Below, in pieces: positions 37,547 through 45,748 of a stretch of DNA of 64,000 nucleotides; the first letter of the stretch is position 1, and each line of letters begins with the position of its first letter. The position numbers were made by a program, and so were the translations under genes. The stretch is taken from contig JAFXFS010000016.1 of assembly GCA_017513445.1 (NCBI GenBank), positions 95,375 to 159,374 of the forward strand, written 5' to 3'. A model generated the notes under the pieces. It was not told the DNA's origin. It saw only the letters and a list, made by a program, of their open reading frames with translations, and ran no database searches. The stretch is from Bacteroidales bacterium (GTDB lineage: Bacteria > Bacteroidota > Bacteroidia > Bacteroidales > UBA932).

Positions 37547-39104
37547 ATAGGGCACTGTTTGAATAGTTTTTATTATATGGATAATAGAGACCGGTTTGAA
37601 CAACATAACAATAAATCTGAGCTACATCACTCTCCGTTATAGTCCATATTTTACCATACATCTCATCAACAAGGGGTGATCCTCCCGCTATTTTTATTGC
37701 ATAAGCTACAGTTCCTGCTGGAGGAGTTGATTGCTTACCACCTGGCAAATCATAGAGAAGACTCATTTGATAATAGGTGCCAAGAAACCAATTTCCTGCT
37801 CCAAAACCATCAACTGAATAGCTAGTACACAAATAGGGCACAGGATAATTACTCTTGGAATAATCACTTAAATATGTTAAAGAGTATGTATAGCTTTTGC
37901 CATCTCTATATTCCCTCAAAGAGTATTCATTACTGATATTTGGGATAGTTGAAATATCTGTTGTGCAAACACTGCTCCATTGCAAATTGTTAAAAGAGTA
38001 CAATGATGCTACGAGATACTGTTTCCCCACAGCTCTGGTTGTATCAACATCATAAAAAACTCCAACACAATTTTTATCACCGTAATAGGTAGATGAATAG
38101 GTAGTATCTGAGTATAAAAAATCTCCTACAGATGGTGGAATCCTCTCGATTCTCGATTTATCAACTCTCCAGGAAGTCTCGTTGCAACCATCTCCTGATA
38201 TGATAATTCTCACACAATAGAGATGATTTCTCTCAATATCAAAGTTCGAAGTAGAGTTAGCTCCAAGGTACAATCGATAAAGAATCTTTCCCTGATGTGT
38301 ACTATTTTTATACTCACCCTCTATCTCAAGATAGGTACACAACTTAGCATTTAGCCCTGTCAGAACCTTCATAGAGTCGGAAGTGTTGTATGGTAGCAGT
38401 TCTCCCTGAATATTTTCATAGGTATAAAAGTTTACTCCTGTGGTAGTAATACCATTAAGTTCATCACCGCTTTTAGTATCCCCAACCTCAAAGATATAAT
38501 CAGTCATATCTATTTGACTATGAGCAAAATAACCGATTTTTGATGGTACATTTTTCAGTGTAACTTTACTAAATTTAATCTCACATTCATCTAAATATGA
38601 TGTGTCAATTTTAAGGTTAATTTTACTGAAGCACTTGACTAAATTTATCCGTACACTCTGCCCATCAAATAGAGTTATCAAGTCGCTCTTGCCACTCATT
38701 AGCAGCGAGCCACTATTTACCATACCATCTATTGATGACAGTTGATGTTCTCTACCTACAAGATCATCAATATTCAAGACATCTTTTATCTCATATCCGG
38801 CATTTGCAATCACATAGATATAGTACCTCTCATTACTCCACAAATCAGCTGAAATTGTGCTGCTAGTACCAAAAAAACTATATTGCAATCCACCTCTGCT
38901 ATCAAAAAGGAATATATTCAGATCATCTATCTTTGTCTCATCCACAATAAAACCCTTAGTCTGAAAGGCGCCTGTAAAGAGTAGATTGATTCTTACACTC
39001 CTTAAAGTATCTATTCCAGTATTTATGTTCAACTCCAAGCAGGATGTCAAGGCAAATAGAGATGTTACTGCACAGACTATCCTTATATTTTTAAGACTTT
39101 TCAT
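37521..39104 (-). CDS. Large fimbrial lipoprotein (probable tip/adhesin subunit)
   Basis: A 527-aa lipoprotein with lipobox Cys22 (ALTSCLEL). The N-terminal half resembles the FimB/Mfa2-type transthyretin-like fold (VRINLLFTGAFQTKGF, IDDLNIFLFDSRGGLQYSFF, YYIYVIANAGYEI, FSKINLKIDTSYL). A C-terminal domain of about 200 residues (GKNCVGVFYDVDTTRAVGKQ-like segment to ALYVRPIMEL) has many Tyr, Trp and Ser residues and ends like the lectin-like domains seen on accessory tip fimbrillins (family DUF4906). It is 1 bp from the upstream FimB/Mfa2-type gene. Adhesive function is inferred from position and architecture. Confidence 0.75.
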   Translation of the reverse strand: MKSLKNIRIVCAVTSLFALTSCLELNINTGIDTLRSVRINLLFTGAFQTKGFIVDETKIDDLNIFLFDSRGGLQYSFFGTSSTISADLWSNERYYIYVIANAGYEIKDVLNIDDLVGREHQLSSIDGMVNSGSLLMSGKSDLITLFDGQSVRINLVKCFSKINLKIDTSYLDECEIKFSKVTLKNVPSKIGYFAHSQIDMTDYIFEVGDTKSGDELNGITTTGVNFYTYENIQGELLPYNTSDSMKVLTGLNAKLCTYLEIEGEYKNSTHQGKILYRLYLGANSTSNFDIERNHLYCVRIIISGDGCNETSWRVDKSRIERIPPSVGDFLYSDTTYSSTYYGDKNCVGVFYDVDTTRAVGKQYLVASLYSFNNLQWSSVCTTDISTIPNISNEYSLREYRDGKSYTYSLTYLSDYSKSNYPVPYLCTSYSVDGFGAGNWFLGTYYQMSLLYDLPGGKQSTPPAGTVAYAIKIAGGSPLVDEMYGKIWTITESDVAQIYCYVVQTGLYYPYNKNYSNSALYVRPIMEL

Positions 39105-39105
39105 T

Positions 39106-39939
39106 TTAATATTCAATTTCCACATAATCTTCGTTTTGCCAAGAATCTATCTCTATTTTGATTTCATACTCCTCTAAATCAATGAAGATATAGATGTCAT
39201 TCAAAAAATTCTCATCATCCGATGATTTAATTCCACTCTCTAAAAGTAACTGGCCAAGATTATAGACTCTCTCACTGCCATCAGCCATAATCACATTCAA
39301 TTTAAGTTCCTCAATAGATCTCTGTTTCCCAATATTTACTGTAAATCTTCTGCTCTCTCCAATAGATTTTACTTCTGATCTCTTCTCTATTACAAGTTTT
39401 TCATCAACCAGACTACAATCTGCATAATAACCTGAATTTGAGCCGGTTACAATGATTGAAACAGGATAGTTTTCACTATCACCACCAGCGATATCTACTA
39501 TCAATTTTGCATACATTCGTTCAAAACAAACCTCTACTGTATCACTCTCAATATATCTGGTCAAAGGAGATGTTGCATAATAAAGGGGATCCATCTCCTG
39601 GCCGTTACATACCAAAACAGCTCGATCTTCATCAACATAACTTCTCTGACTCACATTACTCCAGATATGAAGTGCATCACATCTTCTGCTTACCGTAAAG
39701 AGATAAGAGGAGTCTTTTTCCATCTTTTCGAGTTGATAAAAATCTTCTATTGTACTTTTATCAAAGAACCACAACACCGTGTTACCTGAAGTTGCCAAGA
39801 ACTCAGAAGAATTTATCAGTGTCAAATAATATGGGCAATTACACCTATTCTCCTTTATGCAACTTGTTATTAAAGAAGATATTAAGATAAGCAAGCATAG
39901 AAAGGTAACAGCAGTGTTGTTGATTCTTCTTTTTTTCAT
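39106..39939 (-). CDS. FimB/Mfa2 family fimbrial subunit (anchor), lipoprotein
   Basis: A 277-aa lipoprotein with lipobox Cys27 (LITSCIKE) followed by the NRCNCPYYLTL start typical of FimB/Mfa2 (mature part beginning with C-x-C-P). These proteins cap and anchor the fimbria to the outer membrane and regulate its length. The central segment VEVCFERMYAKLIVDIAGG and the C-terminal ISIDLEEYEIKIEIDSWQNED-like strand match the two transthyretin-like domains. It lies 2 bp downstream of the fimbrillin gene and 1 bp upstream of the tip-protein gene. Confidence 0.85.
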   Translation of the reverse strand: MKKRRINNTAVTFLCLLILISSLITSCIKENRCNCPYYLTLINSSEFLATSGNTVLWFFDKSTIEDFYQLEKMEKDSSYLFTVSRRCDALHIWSNVSQRSYVDEDRAVLVCNGQEMDPLYYATSPLTRYIESDTVEVCFERMYAKLIVDIAGGDSENYPVSIIVTGSNSGYYADCSLVDEKLVIEKRSEVKSIGESRRFTVNIGKQRSIEELKLNVIMADGSERVYNLGQLLLESGIKSSDDENFLNDIYIFIDLEEYEIKIEIDSWQNEDYVEIEY

Positions 39940-39941
39940 AA

Positions 39942-41009
39942 TTAAAATTCTGTATTTACTGGATCGGTTTCAATCCAAGGTTCAATTGTTAATGAAAGAT
40001 TATAGTTTGAGAATTTTATAATATCCTCTGCAGAACTACTTCCGGGGCGGGTAATTTTGATTTTATACTCATAAGTGGTATTGGCCTTAACGCCATCGTG
40101 ATCAGTTGTAGCAGCACCTTTAAAACCCTCTTGATTGATGTTGATCGGCCAGTAATATGTCAGACCATTGATACTTCCTTTTAAGACCAAACGGGTGAAT
40201 GGTTGAGAACTCTCATCACTGATAAGATTCTCATAAGCATAAAAAAAGTGCTTTGTAGTGTGGGAATTACTACCTGTTCCTACCTCCTGTGTAATCTTAT
40301 CATAGAAGATATTTGTTAATCCGGAAGTAGGGGAGTCCGAAGCTTTATAATTCCCTTCATTGATAATGTAGCAATCCTCTGGTGATGTAACGCCATCTTT
40401 AAGGTACTTCTGACTCTGTACATTTGTAATAAATAGCTCTGCATCGCACAATTTATAACCCTCGTAGGAGGTACCTGTAAAATCTGCATCAATCTCAGAG
40501 ACGACAATCCTGCTTACAAGGCGTTTTAAACTGATATTCAATTCATTATCACCTGCTACAAGCTCCTTTTCCAGAGTTCCGATCATTGTGAAATCACCCT
40601 CATTTTCACACTTTAAGTCTGATAATTTTTCAAGGAAATCTCCCTCATTGTTAATGCCTGAAAGTGATGTTTCGTGAATATTTGCCACAATGTAGAAAAT
40701 CCTCTTTCCTGTAGTTGCTTTGAGTTTGATTGCATCACTTAGTGATGGCGATTTGAGCGTTTCGATTACATCAACGGAATTCTCACTATTATCATCCCTG
40801 AAAACCAGAACTGTAAGATCATTAATCTTACTATCACTTGTCTCTGTTGGTGTAGCCGTTGAGCGAGTAGAGATATATTCTCCATTCAAGTGAATTGTTA
40901 CATCTGTCTCAATCGCTTTCAATTCAAGCTCTTCGACCTCATTATCCTTACAGGATGTTGCGCACATAATTGAACCGAGCAGTGCGAAGCTCAACCATAA
41001 TTTCTTCAT
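39942..41009 (-). CDS. FimA/Mfa1 family fimbrillin (major subunit), lipoprotein
   Basis: A 355-aa fimbrillin with lipobox Cys20 (MCATSC). Recognisable parts are KINDLTVLVFRDD (first strand of the N-terminal domain), RIFYIVANIHETSLSGI, LNISLKRLVSRIVVSEIDADF (the conserved R-x-x-A/S-R-I-x-V strand) and the C-terminal YKIKITRPGSSS...IEPW segment. Subunits of this type are exported as lipoproteins, trimmed by an Arg-protease, then assemble by strand exchange; Arg in YISTRSTATPT is one possible cleavage point. It is the second gene of the fimbrial operon. Confidence 0.88.
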   Translation of the reverse strand: MKKLWLSFALLGSIMCATSCKDNEVEELELKAIETDVTIHLNGEYISTRSTATPTETSDSKINDLTVLVFRDDNSENSVDVIETLKSPSLSDAIKLKATTGKRIFYIVANIHETSLSGINNEGDFLEKLSDLKCENEGDFTMIGTLEKELVAGDNELNISLKRLVSRIVVSEIDADFTGTSYEGYKLCDAELFITNVQSQKYLKDGVTSPEDCYIINEGNYKASDSPTSGLTNIFYDKITQEVGTGSNSHTTKHFFYAYENLISDESSQPFTRLVLKGSINGLTYYWPININQEGFKGAATTDHDGVKANTTYEYKIKITRPGSSSAEDIIKFSNYNLSLTIEPWIETDPVNTEF

Positions 41010-41033
41010 AATTAAATGTTGAATTGTTAATAA

Positions 41034-41588
41034 TTAAAAAATATATGTCAGCTGAAGCATTATTTCATTCAGACGCAGGAACCAAGTATAGGATTGCTCA
41101 ACAATATCTCCGCATTTTGGAGCTGAGAAGATGGTATATTGCTCATATCCACCCCAACCACTGCAACCAATCAAGAGATTTAATCTACTTGTAAGCATAT
41201 AGGCATATCCTGCAGAGAGCGATAATCCGAAATCATCTGCTTGGCGAGTTTTGGGATTGATTATCCCACCTCTGTTATATTGACTATATTGAATATTACT
41301 GCCGGTAAACCATCCTGAGTTAATATGCCATAGCCAATATTTAATTCCCAGAGCATAACTCTGTTCTCTATTTTGGAAATATCCTCTCTTCTCAGTATGG
41401 AACTGCCAGGGATTATATTGAAACTTAAAATCTGCGCTGAGCTTTTGGCTCAATGCATACTCTGCTTCAATATTGAGAGTGCCAAAGTTGATTAACTCTA
41501 AAATGTTTGTTGATAGTGAAAATTTTTGGGCACTCGATGTGATTATTGATATAAACAGCACGAGTGCCACAAGTGCCATTTTTTTCAT
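41034..41588 (-). CDS. DUF3575 domain outer-membrane protein of the fimbrial locus
   Basis: A 184-aa exported protein. Signal peptide MKKMALVALVLFISIITSSAQ, then a DUF3575 domain: FSLSTNILELINFGTLNIEAEYALSQKLSADFKFQYNPW, and alternating aromatic strands up to the final LNEIMLQLTYIF, like an eight-stranded barrel. DUF3575 proteins regularly precede fimbrillin genes in Bacteroidales fimbrial loci. It is the first gene of the operon, 24 bp from the fimbrillin gene, preceded by a TATATTTG box and a structured leader. Confidence 0.85.
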   Translation of the reverse strand: MKKMALVALVLFISIITSSAQKFSLSTNILELINFGTLNIEAEYALSQKLSADFKFQYNPWQFHTEKRGYFQNREQSYALGIKYWLWHINSGWFTGSNIQYSQYNRGGIINPKTRQADDFGLSLSAGYAYMLTSRLNLLIGCSGWGGYEQYTIFSAPKCGDIVEQSYTWFLRLNEIMLQLTYIF

Positions 41589-41623
41589 TGTATATTGTAT
41601 ATAAGTTCTCTAATGATTTAGAG

Positions 41624-41692
41624 GAGAGATGTTATCTCTCTGACATCGTGATGGATGCCTTTGAGTCGTAAATAAGAGAGGAGGCGACTCAA
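41624..41692 (-). promoter_or_regulatory. Structured leader of the fimbrial operon (two perfect hairpins)
   Basis: Two inverted repeats lie between the promoter box and the DUF3575 gene. One is GAGAGAT/ATCTCTC (41624-41630 and 41634-41640, loop 3). The other is TTGAGTCG/CGACTCAA (41661-41668 and 41685-41692, loop 16). In the roughly 107-nt leader they could control translation or stability; function is inferred only. Confidence 0.5.
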
Positions 41693-41701
41693 TTGTGAAT
41701 G

Positions 41702-41709
41702 CAAATATA
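41702..41709 (-). promoter_or_regulatory. -7 box TATATTTG, candidate promoter of the fimbrial operon
   Basis: An exact TAnnTTTG match on the minus strand. A TTG (41731-41733) lies 21 bp upstream, a plausible -33 element, though it falls within the terminator hairpin. Confidence 0.55.
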
Positions 41710-41721
41710 TAAATCAAAAAA

Positions 41722-41745
41722 GCCCTTTTGCAATAGCAGAAGGGC
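41722..41745 (-). terminator. Intrinsic terminator of the golvesin/amidase gene
   Basis: Arms GCCCTTTTGC (41722-41731) and GCAGAAGGGC (41736-41745) pair over 10 bp with one G-U and a 4-nt loop. On the minus strand it is followed by a six-T run (41716-41721). A T-run on the other side makes it possibly bidirectional. Confidence 0.82.
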
Positions 41746-41811
41746 AATTTTTCTTTATCGAAAAAAGATTATCTCTTTTTAAAAAAGTAGTTCTTTTTTT
41801 GAAATTATATT

Positions 41812-44800
41812 TTATTTCTCAAAGAAGTTACAAACCTCTTTAATAATTTCAAGTTGAGCATCTTCGCTCTTAATTGTCTCAATTGGGAAACCTAAGGTAA
41901 CTACCTTATAATCACCATCATAAGCCACACCGGCAGAGATATTGTTATCGGCATAACGGAAGATTGTATAGGCACCCTCTCCAACTGGATTGATTGCATC
42001 AGGAGATTCTGCGCTATAAACCTCTTCATTCATTTCGGTGTAGAAATCGTATGTTCCATTGAAGTCGTATGGAGAAGGAGCTGCTTTTACTTTTCCATTT
42101 TTAGCAGCATAGTTTGTCATCCATCTCCAATGAAGTACATTTTGTGCAAACTCTTTGGATGGAGCTACTACGTCAGCTACTCTTGCAGAGTCGATAGGGA
42201 AGTCAAAGACCTTATCCCAAATATCTGTTGCTATATTACTTCCAGATATCAACAACTTACCATTATCATTACAGTAATTTGTAATGGTAGTTTGTAAGTC
42301 CTTAGAAAATACCTGATATTTAAGTTGAGAAGCACCCTCTCTACCAACCATTGTTGTTAATTGTTTTCCGAAGATGATATCAACCATATCGTAATCACTC
42401 ATTTTAACCTCTCCAGCAGTTACAGCATCTCTGCTTGATGATACGAATGAGTATCCAAGTTTTAGGAATGCCTTACCGTGTCTCTTTGGATAATCAAAAG
42501 TGTTACCAGCTACAACTTTGCTCTCAAAGTCGCTGTATGATGCACCAAATCCTGGAGAATCATCATCCATCCAAGGAATATGTCTGCGATATTCGTGTTG
42601 ATCGCCAATGAATGAGATATCATTTCCATAAGGAACACCATTATCTACCGCTAATTGGAAACCTGCTCTCGTACTATCTTTTGTAGCAAAACTTACAGGT
42701 GCACTAACTCTATCAAAGCCATTGATAATCAACACTGTACCCTTTGACAACTTAGATGCAGCAACCGATAGTGTCTCTGATGGGAATGAAGCTCCACCAT
42801 CATTTATAGCTACCACTTTGAAATTATAGATTTTGTCCATCTCAATTGGAAGTTCGCAAGTTGTACCATCTACAACAACTCCATTATCCCAACCTTTATC
42901 CTCTATGCTTGTATAAACCACATATTTAGTAGGATTTGCTGTAGCTTCCAACTTATCAACTGTAGGTTTCCAAGATAGTTGAGCATAAGTTTGACCTCTT
43001 TGAGAAAGAAGTGTAGCTGAGAAGCTATTTACAGGAAGTGGTTGCACAACATATTGATAATCATTATTATATGCTAAATATTTAAGCATTCCTTTATAGA
43101 TTGCTCTGGAAACTACAAATCTGAAAGATGGGTCAAGACCATATCTCATATCTGCAAGATTCTGGTGAGAAAGCAACTCAAGAAGCATTGCAGGAACTTG
43201 AGGGTGTCGAGACTCAGAATATGAACGATTCCAAAGTCCTCTTCTTGACCAATTTGGCTCATAAGTAGCTCTAATATCCTCTACAATCGCAGTTTGCACC
43301 AAATCGGTATAATCTCTTGATGTCAATCTGTCTTTGCCATTAGGAAGCTCTGTAGAGCCCTCACGAGTTCTTGTAAAGATTGCTAAAGTACCGATAATAG
43401 AGTCATTTATAGTAGTTCCAGCATCTGTATGGAAAGCAAATGAGAGATCAATTGGAATTTTAAATTTACCCTCTGCTTTTGGATTATTCTCTGAACCATT
43501 ATTCAAAGCATTAACCCACAAACCACGTGATTGATAGTCATCTGTGTAGTCGTTCTGATTCTTTGTATAAGAGTAAACAGAGTCTGCAAAACCGGCATAT
43601 TGCAACCAGTATCTTGCACCCTCAGTAAAGCGAGGATAACCTGAAATTGTCTCTTCAACACTAAATGGAAGCTCTTTTGGATTACCTTCATCATCAACTT
43701 CAGATGGTTTGCGAGCAATATTACCCATACCTCCACCGAATTTAACACCATCGGCAGTTACTAACTCTTTATTCTTTTCAGTTAGATTAGACAATTTTAC
43801 ACCCTGTGTTTCAGTTTTGCCTTTATCAAACGAGAATGTACCAAGATAGATCCAGGTACCACCACCCATCTTTTGATTTACAGTAAATTTAGTTTCACCT
43901 CCATTGTGCATAACAGTATATTTAGCATTCTCTGTACTCTTAGGAAGTGTCTGATATGATACATATACTGCATAATCTCCTGATTCCGGAATATTTGGAT
44001 GCCAGTATGCAAAACTCTCTTGCTGAGGTTTCTTCACATTTGTTCTTACACTTTGGACAACTCTTGCACTACCCATTTCAAATGGATTTTCTCCATAAAG
44101 ATAATACTCTTGATTATCCGCAAATCCTTGATTTTGAGCAACTTCCCAAGCAAATGTTCCATTTGTTTCGCTATAACCAGATTCTTGTGTATCATTGTCA
44201 ACAATCACCTCGTTGATTTGATAATCTCTTTCGCGTGGAAGAAGAACATTAGCTCCTGCATTCTCCAACATTGGAACAAGGAAAGGAAGTACATAACTTT
44301 GAGTATATAGGTCCTCTACAGTCAGAAAGATACGAGCTCTTTGCCACTCCCATCTTTGTAATGATTGTTCATAATACCAACCGTGACTTTGCCAAACAGC
44401 TAAATTTTTACCGCTCAATCCATTAGTAATTTCGTAAGGTCTTGACTCTGCTCTTACCAATGGTTGTGCTTTTCTTGCTTTTGGTGCCTTTTTAACTTCG
44501 TGACCACTCATTGAAGGAGAACTTAAATCTTCAATTTTAATATCACCCGAGTAGATCTCTACTCTCTTGAAATTTTTGTAATCCTCTGGGATAAGTGCGT
44601 TTGCTATCGAGTAGATTGCCTCGACATCATTATCTCTGATTGGATAATCGCCAAGAAGTGATGATAAGTTAATTTTTAGTACTCTTTTCTTCTCAGTAAC
44701 GATTTGATTTACCTTTATTTTGCCATTGATACTGGCCTTATCCTTTAAATAAATAGTAATGGAGTCTGCCACTGGCTGAAATAGATCTTCTGTTGTAATC

Positions 44801-44892
44801 TCCTTAACTTGTTGCTCATCAACATTTTGTGAGTATCCAGCCATAGGAAGCATTAATAGAATAACAAGAAGTAGTGATAAAGTTTTTTTCAT
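41812..44892 (-). CDS. Secreted amidase-like protein with inserted golvesin domain, FN3 and C-terminal GATase-like domain
   Basis: A 1026-aa exported protein. After the signal peptide (1-21) and an N-terminal domain (30-125), residues about 160-580 look like an N-acetylmuramoyl-L-alanine amidase (amidase_3) fold interrupted by a golvesin C-terminal-like domain (about 234-392; YWHPNIPESGDYAVYVSYQ, GGGTWIYLGTFSFDKG, VTADGVKFGGG). Candidate zinc ligands are His170 (QSHGW), His488 (FAFHTDAG) and Glu572 (LLELLSHQN). An FN3-like domain (624-710) and a Rossmann-like C-terminal domain (718-1026, VLIINGFDRVS) follow. Homologues are annotated xanthan lyase/golvesin-like. Peptidoglycan hydrolysis is inference. 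It lies 18 bp from the TrmH-family gene. Confidence 0.75.
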   Translation of the reverse strand: MKKTLSLLLVILLMLPMAGYSQNVDEQQVKEITTEDLFQPVADSITIYLKDKASINGKIKVNQIVTEKKRVLKINLSSLLGDYPIRDNDVEAIYSIANALIPEDYKNFKRVEIYSGDIKIEDLSSPSMSGHEVKKAPKARKAQPLVRAESRPYEITNGLSGKNLAVWQSHGWYYEQSLQRWEWQRARIFLTVEDLYTQSYVLPFLVPMLENAGANVLLPRERDYQINEVIVDNDTQESGYSETNGTFAWEVAQNQGFADNQEYYLYGENPFEMGSARVVQSVRTNVKKPQQESFAYWHPNIPESGDYAVYVSYQTLPKSTENAKYTVMHNGGETKFTVNQKMGGGTWIYLGTFSFDKGKTETQGVKLSNLTEKNKELVTADGVKFGGGMGNIARKPSEVDDEGNPKELPFSVEETISGYPRFTEGARYWLQYAGFADSVYSYTKNQNDYTDDYQSRGLWVNALNNGSENNPKAEGKFKIPIDLSFAFHTDAGTTINDSIIGTLAIFTRTREGSTELPNGKDRLTSRDYTDLVQTAIVEDIRATYEPNWSRRGLWNRSYSESRHPQVPAMLLELLSHQNLADMRYGLDPSFRFVVSRAIYKGMLKYLAYNNDYQYVVQPLPVNSFSATLLSQRGQTYAQLSWKPTVDKLEATANPTKYVVYTSIEDKGWDNGVVVDGTTCELPIEMDKIYNFKVVAINDGGASFPSETLSVAASKLSKGTVLIINGFDRVSAPVSFATKDSTRAGFQLAVDNGVPYGNDISFIGDQHEYRRHIPWMDDDSPGFGASYSDFESKVVAGNTFDYPKRHGKAFLKLGYSFVSSSRDAVTAGEVKMSDYDMVDIIFGKQLTTMVGREGASQLKYQVFSKDLQTTITNYCNDNGKLLISGSNIATDIWDKVFDFPIDSARVADVVAPSKEFAQNVLHWRWMTNYAAKNGKVKAAPSPYDFNGTYDFYTEMNEEVYSAESPDAINPVGEGAYTIFRYADNNISAGVAYDGDYKVVTLGFPIETIKSEDAQLEIIKEVCNFFEK

Positions 44893-44910
44893 TATTGTAG
44901 ATTTTGATAT

Positions 44911-45636
44911 TTATTGTCTTCTGAATTCATAACAGGTGATTGCAGTTGCAATTGCTACATTCAACGATTCACTTGTAGAGCCATCTTTTGTGTATGATGG
45001 TATAAACAATTTTGAAGTAACCTTTCTCTCAATCTCCTTTGAGATACCATTTGCCTCATTTCCCATAACAATAAGGCCATCTTTTGTAAGTGTTTGATTA
45101 TGAATAATTTGACCATCCAAGAATGTGCCATAAACTTGTAGTCCGGCACCTCTGAATTTATCGCAGATTTCACCTAAATCTGAATAGATTACTCTTTTAC
45201 GGAAAATAGCCCCCATTGTGGCTTGAAGTGCCTTGGGATTGTAGATATCGACACAATCTTTTGATGCAAATATTACATCTACTCCAAACCAGTCAGCAAT
45301 ACGAAGAATTGTGCCAAGATTACCTGGATCTCTTACTGCATCAAGACCTAATGCAAGGGGATGTTGGTCTATTATCTCGGAGATCTCCTCAATAGAAGTT
45401 GGCTCTGGCATCTCAACAACAGCAAGCGCAGGTGAAGGAGTGGCAAGATTAGATATTTTTGCCATATTATCCTCACCAATATCATCAATTTTGTAGAGAT
45501 TTCTCACATTAAAGCGAGAGTTGAGTGCCTCTTGAACAAGCTTCTCACCTTCTACAACAAAGAGAGAATATTGCTCTCTGAATTTCTTCTGTGAGAGCGA
45601 TTTTATGAATTTTATTTCGTTTTTTGATATGGTCAT
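44911..45636 (-). CDS. TrmH/SpoU family RNA methyltransferase
   Basis: A 241-aa SPOUT methyltransferase that 2'-O-methylates rRNA or tRNA. It has an N-terminal substrate-binding domain (SKNEIKFIKSLSQKKFREQYSLFVVEGEKLVQEAL) and the knotted catalytic domain: motif 1 LDAVRDPGNLGTILRIADWF, motif 2 IVMGNEANGISKEI, motif 3 STSESLNVAIATAITCYEF. The target nucleotide cannot be read from sequence. The ATG at 45636 is used instead of a TTG at 45648. It has its own TAATTTTG box. Confidence 0.9.
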   Translation of the reverse strand: MTISKNEIKFIKSLSQKKFREQYSLFVVEGEKLVQEALNSRFNVRNLYKIDDIGEDNMAKISNLATPSPALAVVEMPEPTSIEEISEIIDQHPLALGLDAVRDPGNLGTILRIADWFGVDVIFASKDCVDIYNPKALQATMGAIFRKRVIYSDLGEICDKFRGAGLQVYGTFLDGQIIHNQTLTKDGLIVMGNEANGISKEIERKVTSKLFIPSYTKDGSTSESLNVAIATAITCYEFRRQ

Positions 45637-45645
45637 AAGTGACTT

Positions 45646-45653
45646 CAAAATTA
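45646..45653 (-). promoter_or_regulatory. -7 box TAATTTTG, candidate promoter of the TrmH-family gene
   Basis: An exact TAnnTTTG match on the minus strand, 9 nt upstream of the ATG at 45636; a very short leader is implied. Confidence 0.45.
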
Positions 45654-45714
45654 AGGAAAAAAGTGATTATTATTTAATTTTTGTAAAATAAGTATCAATT
45701 ATTATTAAAAAAAT

Positions 45715-45722
45715 TATATTTG
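45715..45722 (+). promoter_or_regulatory. -7 box TATATTTG, candidate promoter of the Omp85-family gene
   Basis: An exact TAnnTTTG match, 26 nt before the ATG at 45749, divergent from the box at 45646. Confidence 0.55.
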
Positions 45723-45748
45723 TAAGAGAATAGATAGTTTTGAACGGG

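Noticed and set aside
39942..41588. Fimbrillin region as a recent horizontal transfer
   Set aside because: Base and codon use look like the neighbouring genes by eye and no mobility gene or att repeat flanks the operon.
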